Of a stretch of 64,000 nucleotides of DNA, positions 18,672 to 27,778 are shown piece after piece. The stretch comes from Vibrio splendidus 12E03 (GTDB lineage: Bacteria; Pseudomonadota; Gammaproteobacteria; Enterobacterales; Vibrionaceae). A model generated the notes under the pieces. The model was not told the DNA's origin. It saw only the letters and a program-made list of their open reading frames with translations, and did not search any database. Position numbers and translations under genes: made by a program. Where the stretch lies: NCBI RefSeq assembly GCF_000272105.2, contig NZ_AJZD02000331.1, positions 33,733 through 97,732 on the forward strand. Direction: 5' to 3'. Within the stretch, counting starts at the first letter, position 1. Every line of letters begins with the position of its first letter.

Positions 18672-19142
18672 TTATTGAACCTTAAAGCATGTCCAGTTGA
18701 AGATTTCTGAGCGGTGTTCATTAAACAGATACAGGGACTGGTCTTTCTCCAAGATCGAGTAATCAATGGTCACCCCTTTGTACTCACTGTATTCCTGATT
18801 AATGATCGGATCATGAAACGGAGTGGCGGTTCTCACATCAATAATACTCATCGACAAATGATTCCCATCAAGGCCGTAGTAACCAGAATACAGGTTTTCC
18901 ATTGTGCCTTCGTTACCGTCTTTCTCAGTGATCGTCACAAACTCTCTCATACTAAAAGTTTGGTCAGACTGAAAAGTAATGCTCATTCGCTCATAAAGCG
19001 ATTGGTACGGTTGGAATGCCTGAGATAAAAAATCCGTTTTTAGCGTTTTACAGTGCCAGCGAGTACCCGCTAATGCATTCTGTTCCAGCAAAAAGCTTGC
19101 TGCAGCAACTGCCAATAGAATAAGTAAGCCAATTAATCGCAA
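18672..19142 (-). CDS. Small membrane-anchored partner of a ToxR-like regulator
   Basis: A 156-residue protein with one N-terminal hydrophobic helix (about 3-19) and a periplasmic domain rich in beta strands that starts GTRWHCKTL. Two cysteines (31 and 152) bracket that domain and could form a disulfide. I do not recognise a named family. The start is TTG with an excellent ribosome site (GAGGAG). It overlaps the end of the regulator gene by 10 bases, so the two are coupled. The arrangement parallels ToxS, TcpH and VtrC, small partners encoded directly after ToxR, TcpP and VtrA. The lipocalin-like look is my inference only. Confidence 0.65.
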   Translation of the reverse strand: MRLIGLLILLAVAAASFLLEQNALAGTRWHCKTLKTDFLSQAFQPYQSLYERMSITFQSDQTFSMREFVTITEKDGNEGTMENLYSGYYGLDGNHLSMSIIDVRTATPFHDPIINQEYSEYKGVTIDYSILEKDQSLYLFNEHRSEIFNWTCFKVQ

Positions 19143-20071
19143 AAGTAGCTCCTCTTTTCCATATGAGCTGCAAATGAGTCAAAAGACGTCTCCACATTGA
19201 AAATCGTCGCCCCGTAATTTAGGGCCTCGCCATCCTTCCTTTGAACCAACATATACAAAGCATCATTTTCAGGCTGATCAACAGATGGATAAATACGGAC
19301 AAAGACATCAACGTTGCAGTGGCTCGGCAACACATCCGTAAGCTTTTGGGTAATCGCTGGCAATGAATAGGCTTCATCGTGAACAATGTGGAAAAAGTAT
19401 TGATTGGTATTGTCTGTGTAACTATCTCGATATTCTGTCTTATCAACAAAATAAGGCATTGGCGCATAATAGGTTTGGAAAAGGTTGAACGCCGTTACGA
19501 CTACACAAATCAACGCGACTATATAACCTGCTTTAACGAGGTGCGCTTTGCTTTTCGAATTCGAAGGCTCTAGCTCAGCTGAGCTCTGTTCTTGATTCGA
19601 TGAAATATTGAGTTCTGAATCTGATGTCGTTGTCTTGTTCGCGTCGGCAGAGGTTTCAGTCGCGGCTAACACCTCTTGAGCGACAGGCGAAGAGTTTGAT
19701 TCAAACCCCTCTGTAATCACAGAAGAAGATACAACTTCAGCTTTGCTAGGCTTTATCGACTCATTGATCTCAAGCGAATAGCCCGTTTTACTCACGGTAC
19801 GAATCGTCGCACAACCACAAGTGACTCGAGACAGGGTTTTGCGAATCTTGGAGATCACATTGGTGAGAGCTTGCTCTGAGACAATCACATTGCCCCAACA
19901 CCTATCAAATATCAGGCCTCGTTCAATGCATTCACCAGCATTCTCTAGCAAGAACAGGAACACCTTACCTTCTAACGGCGCGATAGTTTCTACGTGGCCA
20001 TCTGCACGCACAAACTGCCTTAGCAAGGGATCATAACTAGCATCACAAATTTGGTAGCTTTGTTGTTTCAC
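19133..20071 (-). CDS. ToxR-like membrane-bound transcriptional regulator
   Basis: A 312-residue protein in three parts. Residues 1-103 form an OmpR/ToxR winged-helix domain (LEGKVFLFLLENAG, then VSEQALTNVISKIRKTL and the wing RTVSKTGYSLEI). Residues 104-178 are a Ser/Thr/Glu-rich linker. One membrane helix at about 180-199 is followed by a periplasmic domain of about 112 residues with two cysteines (252 and 311). Such proteins bind promoters while embedded in the inner membrane and respond to periplasmic signals such as bile. The ligand and targets are unknown. It is not the ancestral toxR as far as I can judge. The start is GTG at 20071. Confidence 0.8.
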   Translation of the reverse strand: MKQQSYQICDASYDPLLRQFVRADGHVETIAPLEGKVFLFLLENAGECIERGLIFDRCWGNVIVSEQALTNVISKIRKTLSRVTCGCATIRTVSKTGYSLEINESIKPSKAEVVSSSVITEGFESNSSPVAQEVLAATETSADANKTTTSDSELNISSNQEQSSAELEPSNSKSKAHLVKAGYIVALICVVVTAFNLFQTYYAPMPYFVDKTEYRDSYTDNTNQYFFHIVHDEAYSLPAITQKLTDVLPSHCNVDVFVRIYPSVDQPENDALYMLVQRKDGEALNYGATIFNVETSFDSFAAHMEKRSYFCD

Positions 20072-20180
20072 TATCGTCTTCTAGGTTTTAATTCGGTCAC
20101 ATATGATATTGAATAGTTTATAAATGGCTAGTGAATTTTCCCATTTTCACGCAATTATTTCGCGACGATAAATAACATTT

Positions 20181-20747
20181 TTATTTGTAAGGACAACCAA
20201 CGAGATGGTCATTAACCATACCTGTTGCTTGCATAAACGCGTAACAGATTGTTTCCCCTACAAACTTGAATCCTCTTTTCTTCAAAAACTTGCTCATCGC
20301 TTTGGATTGCTCAGTAGAAGCTGGGACTTGAGACATCTCTGTCCATTGATTGACGATCACCTCGCTATCAACAAACTGCCATAAAGCATTCGATAGAGAC
20401 CCAAACTCTTTCTGAAGTTCAAGCGTTGCACGCGCATTATTGTAAACCGAGGCAATCTTGCCCTTATGTTTAACCACATCGAAGTTTTCAATGATATTTG
20501 GCACATTGTCTTCATTAAGTACAGCTAGCTTATTGAGGTCGTAGTTTTCAAATGCAGCACGATAGCCTTCACGTTTTTTAAGTATCGTAATCCAACTTAG
20601 GCCGGCTTGGGCACCTTCTAGCGTAATGAACTCAAATAGCACTTGGTCATCATAAACAGGCACGCCCCACTCTGCATCGTGATACTCCCTTTCAAGCTCA
20701 TGTTTCAGTGCCCACGCACACGTTCTATCCACTGTATTCGCTTCCAT
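20181..20747 (-). CDS. tag: DNA-3-methyladenine glycosylase I
   Basis: A 188-residue base-excision-repair enzyme that removes 3-methyladenine from alkylated DNA. The zinc-binding residues of the family are present: Cys in RTCAW, His in REYHDAEWG, and His and Cys in NDHLVGCP at the C-terminus. EFITLEGAQAGLSW is the conserved HhH-region helix. The length matches E. coli Tag. It is transcribed alone. Confidence 0.93.
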   Translation of the reverse strand: MEANTVDRTCAWALKHELEREYHDAEWGVPVYDDQVLFEFITLEGAQAGLSWITILKKREGYRAAFENYDLNKLAVLNEDNVPNIIENFDVVKHKGKIASVYNNARATLELQKEFGSLSNALWQFVDSEVIVNQWTEMSQVPASTEQSKAMSKFLKKRGFKFVGETICYAFMQATGMVNDHLVGCPYK

Positions 20748-20778
20748 TTCGATGGTCTCTTTTTAGTAATCGTACATA

Positions 20779-20810
20779 AAAATAATGCCCCAATTAGGGG
20801 CATTATTTCA
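20779..20810 (-). terminator. Terminator after the RND operon
   Basis: The stem AAATAATGCCCC/GGGGCATTATTT with a 5-base loop is followed by T residues on the minus strand. Confidence 0.85.
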
Positions 20811-20824
20811 AAGGTTAGTTGGCG

Positions 20825-23800
20825 TTAAGCTACTTCAATTTTATGGAATAGACGATACAGCACAGGTACTACGATTAGCGTGAGTACAGTCGCAAAGCCC
20901 AAACCAAACATAATGGTTACTGCCATTGGTTTAAAGAAGATATCTGGTAGTAGAGGGATCATACCTAGAATGGTGGTGATCGCCGCCATACATACCGGAC
21001 GAACACGACTCAGTGCCGCATCAACAACCGCTACATATGGATCTTTACCTGACTTCATCTCAATCTCAATTTGATCAAGCAGTACGATACCGTTCTTCAG
21101 AAGCATCCCTGATAGACTCAAGAAGCCCAACAGCGCCATAAAGCCGAATGGTGTATTCAAGGCTAACAAGCCTGTCGTCACCCCTATCAAGGCGAGTGGC
21201 ACTGTTAACCAAACAATCAGAGGCTCTTTCACCGAGTTAAACAAGAACACAGTGATCAAGAACATGAACAAGTAACCCAGAGGCATGGTTGTAAACAGTG
21301 ACGCCTGTGCATCTGCCGACGACTCATATTCACCACCCCACTCCAATGAGTAACCCGGTGGCATCTCAATCGCTTCAATTTGTGGTTGTAAGCGTTTCTG
21401 TAGAGTCGAAGCCGTTTCCTCACCCAATAGATCAGGATCCGCCATTACCGTCAGCATACGCTTACGGTTCTTACGGATGATCAGTGGGTCTTCCCATTCC
21501 AGTTCGTAACCTAGCGTTACTTGTTGCAGTGGGATGTACTCACTTAGTGCTGGGCTCCAAATCTTCATGCCTTCGATGTTACGGATATCAACACGCTCAT
21601 CTTCAGGCAAACGAGCCACGATAGGCATCAGCGTAGTACCGTCACGGTACACACCAATCGATTTACCAGAGAAAGACATCGCTAGGAAATCATCTACGTC
21701 TGACTTGGTAATACCATAGCGACGAGCTTGGCTTTCATTAAATTGAGGCTCTAGCACCTTAGTTCTTTCACGCCAATCGTGACGAATATTAAATGCACCA
21801 TCATCAGCACGCATGATATCCATCACTTGAGATGCGATTGAACGCAGTACCGTTGGATCAGAACCTACAATTCGCGCTTCAATTTTCGCACCGCCACCAG
21901 GACCTAACTCGATTTGTTTCAGCTTGTAATCAATCTCAGGGAACTGACCATTTACGTGTTCACGGAAACGCAGCATTAGCCCTTCAAGCACTTCATAACT
22001 CTTCACTCGAACCGTTATTTCGCCGTATGCGCTATAACTTTTCTCTGGTGAGTAAGTCAGCATGAAACGCTGTAGACCTTTACCTGCCGTTGTCGTGATG
22101 TGTTCAACTTCGTCCTGCTCTGCTAACCAACCTTCAAGCACTTTAAGCTTGGTGTTGGTCGCACGAATATCGGTACCTTCCGGCATCCAAACATCCACTT
22201 GGAACATTGGCGTAGTCGAAGATGGGAAGAAGGCTTGTTTGACAAAACCAAAGCCGTAAACACTCGCTCCCAAACCAATAATCAGAACGAACATGGTGAG
22301 CCACGCACGCTTCATACAGAACTCAAGGAAGTTTTTATAGATAACAAAAACCATCCCATTGTATGGGTCTTTGCCTTCGTTATCAGGATCAACCTTCTGG
22401 CCTTTGAAGAACATGTCAGCAAAGAATGGCGTAATCGAGATTGCAGTAAACCAACTCAACATAAGCGAGATAAGCAGAACCGTAAACAAGGTGCCACAGT
22501 ATTCGCCGGTTGAATCTTCAGACAAGCCGATCGGCGCAAAAGCGGTTACCGCAATAACGGTTGCACCTAACAGCGGCCATTTGGTTTGGGTTACGATATC
22601 GGTGGCGGCCTGCATCCGGGTTCGCCCCTTCTGCGTGCCGATCAATATCCCTTCCACCACCACAATGGCATTATCCACCAGCATCCCCAAGGCGATAACC
22701 AATGCGCCTAATGAAATACGTTGGAGATCTATCTTGAAGTACTGCATGAAAATGAAGGTACCGAAAACGGTCAACAGTAGTATCAAACCGATCAACAGAC
22801 CGGAGCGTAGCCCCATGAAGAACAGCAGAACCACGATTACGATCGCAACCGCCTGACCTAAACTCACCACAAATCCGCTAACAGACTTATCTACCTCTTT
22901 CGGTTGGTTATAAACCTCGGAGATATCGATGCCGACAGGTTGTTGGTACTTAAGCTCAGCAAGTCTTCGATCAAAGGCTTCACCAACCGCTACTACGTTG
23001 ACACCTTGTGCAAAAGAGACACCGAGGTTGAGTGCGAGCTTACCGTTATAGCCAATAATATTACTTGGTACTTCAACATAGCCACGAGTGACGTCAGCTA
23101 CGTCTTTCAAATAGATGAGACCTTGAGCACCACCTTCTGTCAGAATTAAATCGCCAAGCTGCTCAACATTCTGGAACTCACCCGTTGGATGGATTCGAAT
23201 GTATTCGTCGCCAATTCTTACCGCACCCGCACTTGATACAATATTTTGAGTCGATAAAAGATTAAATACCGTGCTTGGAGACAGACCTAAGGAGCTTATC
23301 CGCTTCATCGATATCTCAATGAATACTTGCTCTTGTTGTTGACCAGAAACAGAGACCTTACTGACCCCATCAACCAACTCCAGCTCTCGCCTTAGATAAT
23401 CAATGTAATCCAGCAGCTCTTTGTAGCTATAACCATCACCCGTCACCGCAAGCAAGATCCCGTAAACGTCACCGAAGTCATCAATGACTTGAGGATCATT
23501 GACCCCAGGTGGCAGTTCAACCTTAAGATCATTCACTTTTCGGCGCAGTTCATCCCAAATTTGCGGAAGATCGTCCGGACCATAGTTATTCTTCATCGTT
23601 ACCGTTACCTGAGACAGGCCACGGCTTGAAATAGAGTTCACTTCGTCGACATAGGTAAGCTGTTGAATCGCTTTCTCTAGTGGGTAGGTAACTTCTTCTT
23701 CCACTTGTTGAGGGGTTGCCCCAGGATAAGAGGTTACGACCATTGCATCTTTGATGGTAAAGGCAGGATCTTCTAAACGCCCCAAACCGAAGAATGCTGA

Positions 23801-23935
23801 AACACCACCAATAAGAAAGATCAGAGATAGCATCCAGCTAATGACTTTGTTACGTATAAAGTAAGAAGCAACACCTGTGATCTGATCATCACCCTGTTGA
23901 TCGTCATTTTGGGGCTTGTTATTTACTTCACTCAT
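20825..23935 (-). CDS. RND efflux pump inner-membrane subunit
   Basis: A 1036-residue RND permease with the usual layout: one helix, a large periplasmic loop, six helices, then a second loop and five helices. The fourth-helix proton-relay segment reads LGMLVDNAIVVVEG. One of the two aspartates seen in AcrB is therefore Asn, as in several other RND subgroups. It exports drugs, detergents or metabolites using the proton gradient. It is the last gene of a three-gene operon and overlaps the adaptor gene by 8 bases. No outer-membrane channel gene is nearby, so TolC presumably serves. The layout of two adaptors plus a pump recalls V. cholerae VexIJK. Confidence 0.9.
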   Translation of the reverse strand: MSEVNNKPQNDDQQGDDQITGVASYFIRNKVISWMLSLIFLIGGVSAFFGLGRLEDPAFTIKDAMVVTSYPGATPQQVEEEVTYPLEKAIQQLTYVDEVNSISSRGLSQVTVTMKNNYGPDDLPQIWDELRRKVNDLKVELPPGVNDPQVIDDFGDVYGILLAVTGDGYSYKELLDYIDYLRRELELVDGVSKVSVSGQQQEQVFIEISMKRISSLGLSPSTVFNLLSTQNIVSSAGAVRIGDEYIRIHPTGEFQNVEQLGDLILTEGGAQGLIYLKDVADVTRGYVEVPSNIIGYNGKLALNLGVSFAQGVNVVAVGEAFDRRLAELKYQQPVGIDISEVYNQPKEVDKSVSGFVVSLGQAVAIVIVVLLFFMGLRSGLLIGLILLLTVFGTFIFMQYFKIDLQRISLGALVIALGMLVDNAIVVVEGILIGTQKGRTRMQAATDIVTQTKWPLLGATVIAVTAFAPIGLSEDSTGEYCGTLFTVLLISLMLSWFTAISITPFFADMFFKGQKVDPDNEGKDPYNGMVFVIYKNFLEFCMKRAWLTMFVLIIGLGASVYGFGFVKQAFFPSSTTPMFQVDVWMPEGTDIRATNTKLKVLEGWLAEQDEVEHITTTAGKGLQRFMLTYSPEKSYSAYGEITVRVKSYEVLEGLMLRFREHVNGQFPEIDYKLKQIELGPGGGAKIEARIVGSDPTVLRSIASQVMDIMRADDGAFNIRHDWRERTKVLEPQFNESQARRYGITKSDVDDFLAMSFSGKSIGVYRDGTTLMPIVARLPEDERVDIRNIEGMKIWSPALSEYIPLQQVTLGYELEWEDPLIIRKNRKRMLTVMADPDLLGEETASTLQKRLQPQIEAIEMPPGYSLEWGGEYESSADAQASLFTTMPLGYLFMFLITVFLFNSVKEPLIVWLTVPLALIGVTTGLLALNTPFGFMALLGFLSLSGMLLKNGIVLLDQIEIEMKSGKDPYVAVVDAALSRVRPVCMAAITTILGMIPLLPDIFFKPMAVTIMFGLGFATVLTLIVVPVLYRLFHKIEVA

Positions 23936-25013
23936 TGTTCGTCTCCTGAGACAATACTTCCACTGTCATCCCATCTCGCAATCGCGATACGCCTGCAACA
24001 ACGACATGCTGCCCCATTTCCAATCCTTTCATTACCTGCAATGTTTCCTGGTTTGCTTTGCCTAACACGACTTGTTGTTTCGAGACTGTCTTGTCATCGT
24101 TAAGAACCCACACATAAGAGTTTTTACGATCCAGTTCATCACCGTCTGCATTGAATACCGCTTCGATCGGAATAAGTACACCAGCTTTTAGCTCCAAACC
24201 GATATCCCGCCCGTTTGAAGTCACATCTACGGCCATACCATCAAGAATCAAATCGTCTTCTGGCATCGGCAAAGCTAATGTAACCGTGAAGGTACCCGTA
24301 CTTGGATCGGGTTCAGTGGTGAACTCTTTAATACCTGCGGTGTATTCATTACCGCTTGGCACTCTCACTACAGCTTCCACGTTCGAGAGGAGCGTTTCAT
24401 TGGGTTGATTCACATAAATCTGGTCAGGAAGCTGAATCACAACTTCGACATCCTCAACACTGTGAATGTTCACAATCTGTTGGCCTACCTGAATATTTTC
24501 ATATTGGTCGACACTGACTCGAGAAATAATCCCATCAACAGGCGCACGAAGCATAGTGAACGATAAGCGCAGTTTCGCCAGTTCCAACTCGGCATAAGCA
24601 ATCTGGCGTTGAGCGGCAATTTCATCGAATTGCGACTTAGCCAATAAGCCTTTCTTCACTAGCGGACTCGAACGTCGGTATTGACTGTTAATTACCGTGT
24701 AACGCGCTTGAGCATTGTCCACATCCAATTGATAATCGGTTGGGTCAAGCTCTGCAATGATGTCACCAGCAGAAACACGTTCGCCTTCTTTAACATCAAG
24801 CTTGTAGATTTCACCCGCCACTCGGAAACTAAGATGAGCTTTCTCAGCCGCATTCGCGACCGCTGGGAAATAGAGCTTGTCGCTAAAATCGATGACTGAA
24901 ATCTCGACGGCTTTAACTAAGGGTGTGTTATCCACTTCTACCACTTGTTTATCTTCACAAGCTGTCAGTAGGGCTAAACACGACAGCCCTGTGGCCACTT
25001 TAAGTGTTTTCAT
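23928..25013 (-). CDS. RND periplasmic adaptor lipoprotein (second adaptor)
   Basis: A 361-residue membrane-fusion protein with a lipoprotein signal (lipobox LLTAC, about 15-19). Other parts are the lipoyl half-motif region (AHLSFRVAGEIYKLDVKEGE), a helical hairpin, the second lipoyl half (LRAPVDGIISRVSVDQYENI) and a C-terminal beta-barrel. It links the RND pump to the outer-membrane channel. It begins one base after the end of the other adaptor gene and overlaps the pump gene by 8 bases. Confidence 0.88.
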   Translation of the reverse strand: MKTLKVATGLSCLALLTACEDKQVVEVDNTPLVKAVEISVIDFSDKLYFPAVANAAEKAHLSFRVAGEIYKLDVKEGERVSAGDIIAELDPTDYQLDVDNAQARYTVINSQYRRSSPLVKKGLLAKSQFDEIAAQRQIAYAELELAKLRLSFTMLRAPVDGIISRVSVDQYENIQVGQQIVNIHSVEDVEVVIQLPDQIYVNQPNETLLSNVEAVVRVPSGNEYTAGIKEFTTEPDPSTGTFTVTLALPMPEDDLILDGMAVDVTSNGRDIGLELKAGVLIPIEAVFNADGDELDRKNSYVWVLNDDKTVSKQQVVLGKANQETLQVMKGLEMGQHVVVAGVSRLRDGMTVEVLSQETNNE

Positions 25014-25014
25014 G

Positions 25015-26049
25015 TTATAGCCCCCTTTCCTTGATCCACTCTCGGACTTTTACGCCCGGCTCAAGACCATTAACGCCAGAAATGACAATACGATCTCCGT
25101 CGTTTAGCCCAGAGACTATATGACGTTTTTCATCGATGACGATGGCAACATTTTCAACAATACCGTCGTTATTCACACGCCATACGGAGACATCATCTCC
25201 ATCGGTCATCATGGCCGACGTAGGAATTTTAGTCGCAGCGGCTTGCGCAGAAACAAGCCTTACCGTGCCAGACATGCCCGGTAAAATACCGATATCCGTC
25301 GGTCTTTCCATTACCATGGTTACCTTGTATGAACCCGTTTTTGGATCCGCTTCGGTATCAACTTCTTGGAAAGTCAAAACGTAAGGGTTCTCAGGAAACG
25401 CATCAAATACCATGGTTGCATCGGTTTCAAACCCTGAAGAAAAGCGCGTGATAAGTTGGTCGGGTAATAAGAAAACGACCTTAAGAATCTGATTGGTTTG
25501 AATATTCATCACACCTTGTTTCGCCGCGATGTATTCATGGTTTTCGGCAGGAATGATGGAAATCGTTCCATCGTAAGGCGCAACCAGAGTGGTGTAACGT
25601 AGATTAGCCTTAGCTTGGTTCAGGACAGCTTTAGCCGAGTTGTGGTTGGCTTTCGCTTGATCGAAATCTTGCTCTGAAACCACTCGATCTTTACGCAGCT
25701 TAATCGAGCGTTGGTATTGAACATCGGCAAGCTTAAAGTTAGCTCTCGCTTGCTTTTCTAACAGCTGATATTCATCAGGGTTAAGCGTTGCAAGTTGGTC
25801 ACCTTTGGTAACCTGTTGACCCGATGTGACATCGATAGTCTGAAGTAACCCAGGAACACGGAACGCAAGAACGGCTTTATCGCCAGCTTCTGTGGTGGCT
25901 GGAAAACTACGTTCAAAGGCATTATTACCGACGGAAACGGTGAAGAGTTTGGCGGGTCTAGAATCAGGTTCAGGTACGGGAGGAAGCTCCTTACCACACC
26001 CAGACAACCCAGCTAAGGCTGTCAATAGGACAACGGAGGCTCTATACAT
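25015..26049 (-). CDS. RND periplasmic adaptor lipoprotein (first adaptor)
   Basis: A 344-residue membrane-fusion protein with lipobox LSGC (about 15-18). Like its neighbour it has lipoyl halves (VLAFRVPGLLQTIDV and LVAPYDGTISIIPAENHE), a short alpha hairpin and a beta-barrel. The two adaptors are clearly different in sequence, so they may form a mixed ring on the pump. It is first in the operon, with about 90 bases to the terminator of the psp operon upstream. Confidence 0.88.
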   Translation of the reverse strand: MYRASVVLLTALAGLSGCGKELPPVPEPDSRPAKLFTVSVGNNAFERSFPATTEAGDKAVLAFRVPGLLQTIDVTSGQQVTKGDQLATLNPDEYQLLEKQARANFKLADVQYQRSIKLRKDRVVSEQDFDQAKANHNSAKAVLNQAKANLRYTTLVAPYDGTISIIPAENHEYIAAKQGVMNIQTNQILKVVFLLPDQLITRFSSGFETDATMVFDAFPENPYVLTFQEVDTEADPKTGSYKVTMVMERPTDIGILPGMSGTVRLVSAQAAATKIPTSAMMTDGDDVSVWRVNNDGIVENVAIVIDEKRHIVSGLNDGDRIVISGVNGLEPGVKVREWIKERGL

Positions 26050-26141
26050 TGGTGATCATCCATATCTATAAATATTTTTATAACATAGATTAATCACATG
26101 TAACTTACCAGTTATCGTAAGATTTATTTAGACAAAATTAT

Positions 26142-26184
26142 TAAAAAAAATAACGGCTTGGAATAAATTTTCCTAAACCGTTAT
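26142..26184 (-). terminator. Terminator after pspABC
   Basis: A long imperfect minus-strand stem (ATAACGG...CCGTTAT) is followed by eight T residues. Confidence 0.85.
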
Positions 26185-26206
26185 CGAATCTTTTTTAGAC
26201 TTACCG

Positions 26207-26593
26207 TTACATGTTCTTAAATGCGCGGTCGACTTTAAAGGTGTCGGAGGTCACATAAGCTTCCATGTTGCGGACACTGGTCTCTAACTTCTGGAAATCA
26301 CCCTCTAAAGTGCCCAGTAACGACTCTGCCGTTTGCCCTTTTTCCCAAGGCTTTTGTTTGAGTGTGTGCTCTTGTTTGGCTTTCATCTCATCAACATAGT
26401 GAGGTGGTTGTTTTTCAAGCATAAATGTCAAAGCTAAATACGCTAATAACACCAGAAAACTACCACCAAGCAGCGCTGCTGAGATAACTAAGATGCGAAC
26501 CAACCACACTTCAAGGCCAAAGTAGTTCGCTAACCCTGCACACACACCAGACAATTTGCCGTTAATCGTGTCGCGATACAGTTCTCTACTCAT
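26207..26593 (-). CDS. pspC: Phage shock protein C
   Basis: A 128-residue inner-membrane protein with the PspC domain: RELYRDTINGKLSGVCAGLANYFG, then the membrane segment VWLVRILVISAALLG and a second hydrophobic stretch. PspC and PspB together sense membrane damage and draw PspA away from PspF. The start is ATG 26593 with GGAG nine bases upstream. The gene overlaps pspB by eight bases. The C-terminal tail is a predicted helix of about 60 residues. Confidence 0.92.
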   Translation of the reverse strand: MSRELYRDTINGKLSGVCAGLANYFGLEVWLVRILVISAALLGGSFLVLLAYLALTFMLEKQPPHYVDEMKAKQEHTLKQKPWEKGQTAESLLGTLEGDFQKLETSVRNMEAYVTSDTFKVDRAFKNM

Positions 26594-26819
26594 AGTTTCG
26601 TCTCCAGTTAGGCGACTCCGCATCCAGTATTTTTTCTAGCGTTTTCACTCGGTCTTGCATGGATTCAGCTTGCGCAGAAAGCTTATGCAGACGTTGAAGA
26701 TCCGTTTCAGAAAGACCATTGCTGGATTTCTTCTTGCTGCGGTAATGTAAGAATAACCATAGCGGTGCCACGAAGATTAAAAAGACAATCAGTGGACCTG
26801 CAATTAGAAATGTTGACAT
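26586..26819 (-). CDS. pspB: Phage shock protein B
   Basis: A 77-residue protein with one N-terminal membrane helix (FLIAGPLIVFLIFVAPLWLFL), then a basic segment and a coiled coil (LQRLHKLSAQAESMQDRVKTL). It works with PspC in stress sensing. The ATG at 26819 is preceded by AGGAG. An upstream TTG would add only two residues. It lies between pspA and pspC in a compact operon. Confidence 0.93.
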   Translation of the reverse strand: MSTFLIAGPLIVFLIFVAPLWLFLHYRSKKKSSNGLSETDLQRLHKLSAQAESMQDRVKTLEKILDAESPNWRRNYE

Positions 26820-26833
26820 AGACAACTCCTAGA

Positions 26834-27505
26834 TTATTTATCGCGGTTTTCAACTTGTTGCTTCAGTTTCGCTAGCTCTTTTTCGATTTCATCTTGAGCT
26901 TGTAGTTCGGCAAACTCTTGGTCTAAAGATTTTGCGTTACCCGTCTTAGCGTAAACGTCCGCTTCAGCTTCTAATTCATCCACTTTACGCGAGAATTGCT
27001 CAAACTTCGCCATTGCTTCGTTGGTTTTGCTTGAATGCAGGTGTTTTTGAACATCACGACGATTGCTCGCCGCATTATTACGAATCATTAATGCTTGTTG
27101 CTTTGCGCGAGTTTCTGCAATTTTGGTTTCAAGCTTGCCGATCTCACTGGTTAGCTTTTCTATGGTTTCATGAACCAAAGTTTGCTCGGTGTGAAGGCTC
27201 TTGATGATGTCTTCCAGTTTTTGCTTTTCGATTAGCGCCGCTCTTGCCAGATCTTCACGTTGCTTAGTCAGTGCGAGTGTCGCTTTGTTTTGCCAATCTA
27301 GAATCTGAGTTTCGATAGCTTCAACTTTACGTGCTAGCTCTTTCTTGTCTGCGATTGCTTTTGCTGAGTTAGTACGAACCTCAACCAGCGTGTCTTCCAT
27401 TTCTTGGATAATCAGGCGAATCATCTTTTCAGGATCTTCGGCCTTATCTAATAGTGCACTGATGTTTGAATTTACAATGTCTGCAAAGCGAGAAAAAATA
27501 CCCAT
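26834..27505 (-). CDS. pspA: Phage shock protein A
   Basis: A 223-residue, almost wholly helical protein of the PspA/IM30 (ESCRT-III-like) family. The start GIFSRFADIVNSNISALLDKAEDPEKM is followed by long coiled coils. PspA binds and inhibits PspF in unstressed cells and coats damaged inner membrane under stress. It is first gene of pspABC, with a sigma-54-type promoter at 27616-27632 and AAGGAG before the ATG. Confidence 0.95.
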   Translation of the reverse strand: MGIFSRFADIVNSNISALLDKAEDPEKMIRLIIQEMEDTLVEVRTNSAKAIADKKELARKVEAIETQILDWQNKATLALTKQREDLARAALIEKQKLEDIIKSLHTEQTLVHETIEKLTSEIGKLETKIAETRAKQQALMIRNNAASNRRDVQKHLHSSKTNEAMAKFEQFSRKVDELEAEADVYAKTGNAKSLDQEFAELQAQDEIEKELAKLKQQVENRDK

Positions 27506-27615
27506 GAGGAACTCCTTAATTACAATGATGGCAAATGCGTTTCAAATCGCTGTACGACTTTAACAATCCACTTGCTCAAAAATTTACGTTTGTTGTTAAA
27601 CCTACCATAAGTAAT

Positions 27616-27632
27616 CCAAGTAGCATGCCAAC
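27616..27632 (-). promoter_or_regulatory. Sigma-54-type promoter of pspABC
   Basis: The minus strand reads TTGGCATGCTACTTGG. It fits the -24/-12 consensus TGGCAC-N5-TTGC with the correct spacing, though the -12 GC is GG. The position, about 110 bases before pspA and facing it with pspF divergent, is as expected for a PspF-activated promoter. Confidence 0.65.
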
Positions 27633-27778
27633 TTTTAAGCCATTTATTATCAGTTACTTACAATAAAATGGTGATTAATCCGAACCATGCTATGATGAAT
27701 TTAGCCAAGTATTGGTATTTTTCACCACTACGGCTCTTTCATGACCTCTCCAGCGATCAATTCATACAAGGACGCGCT

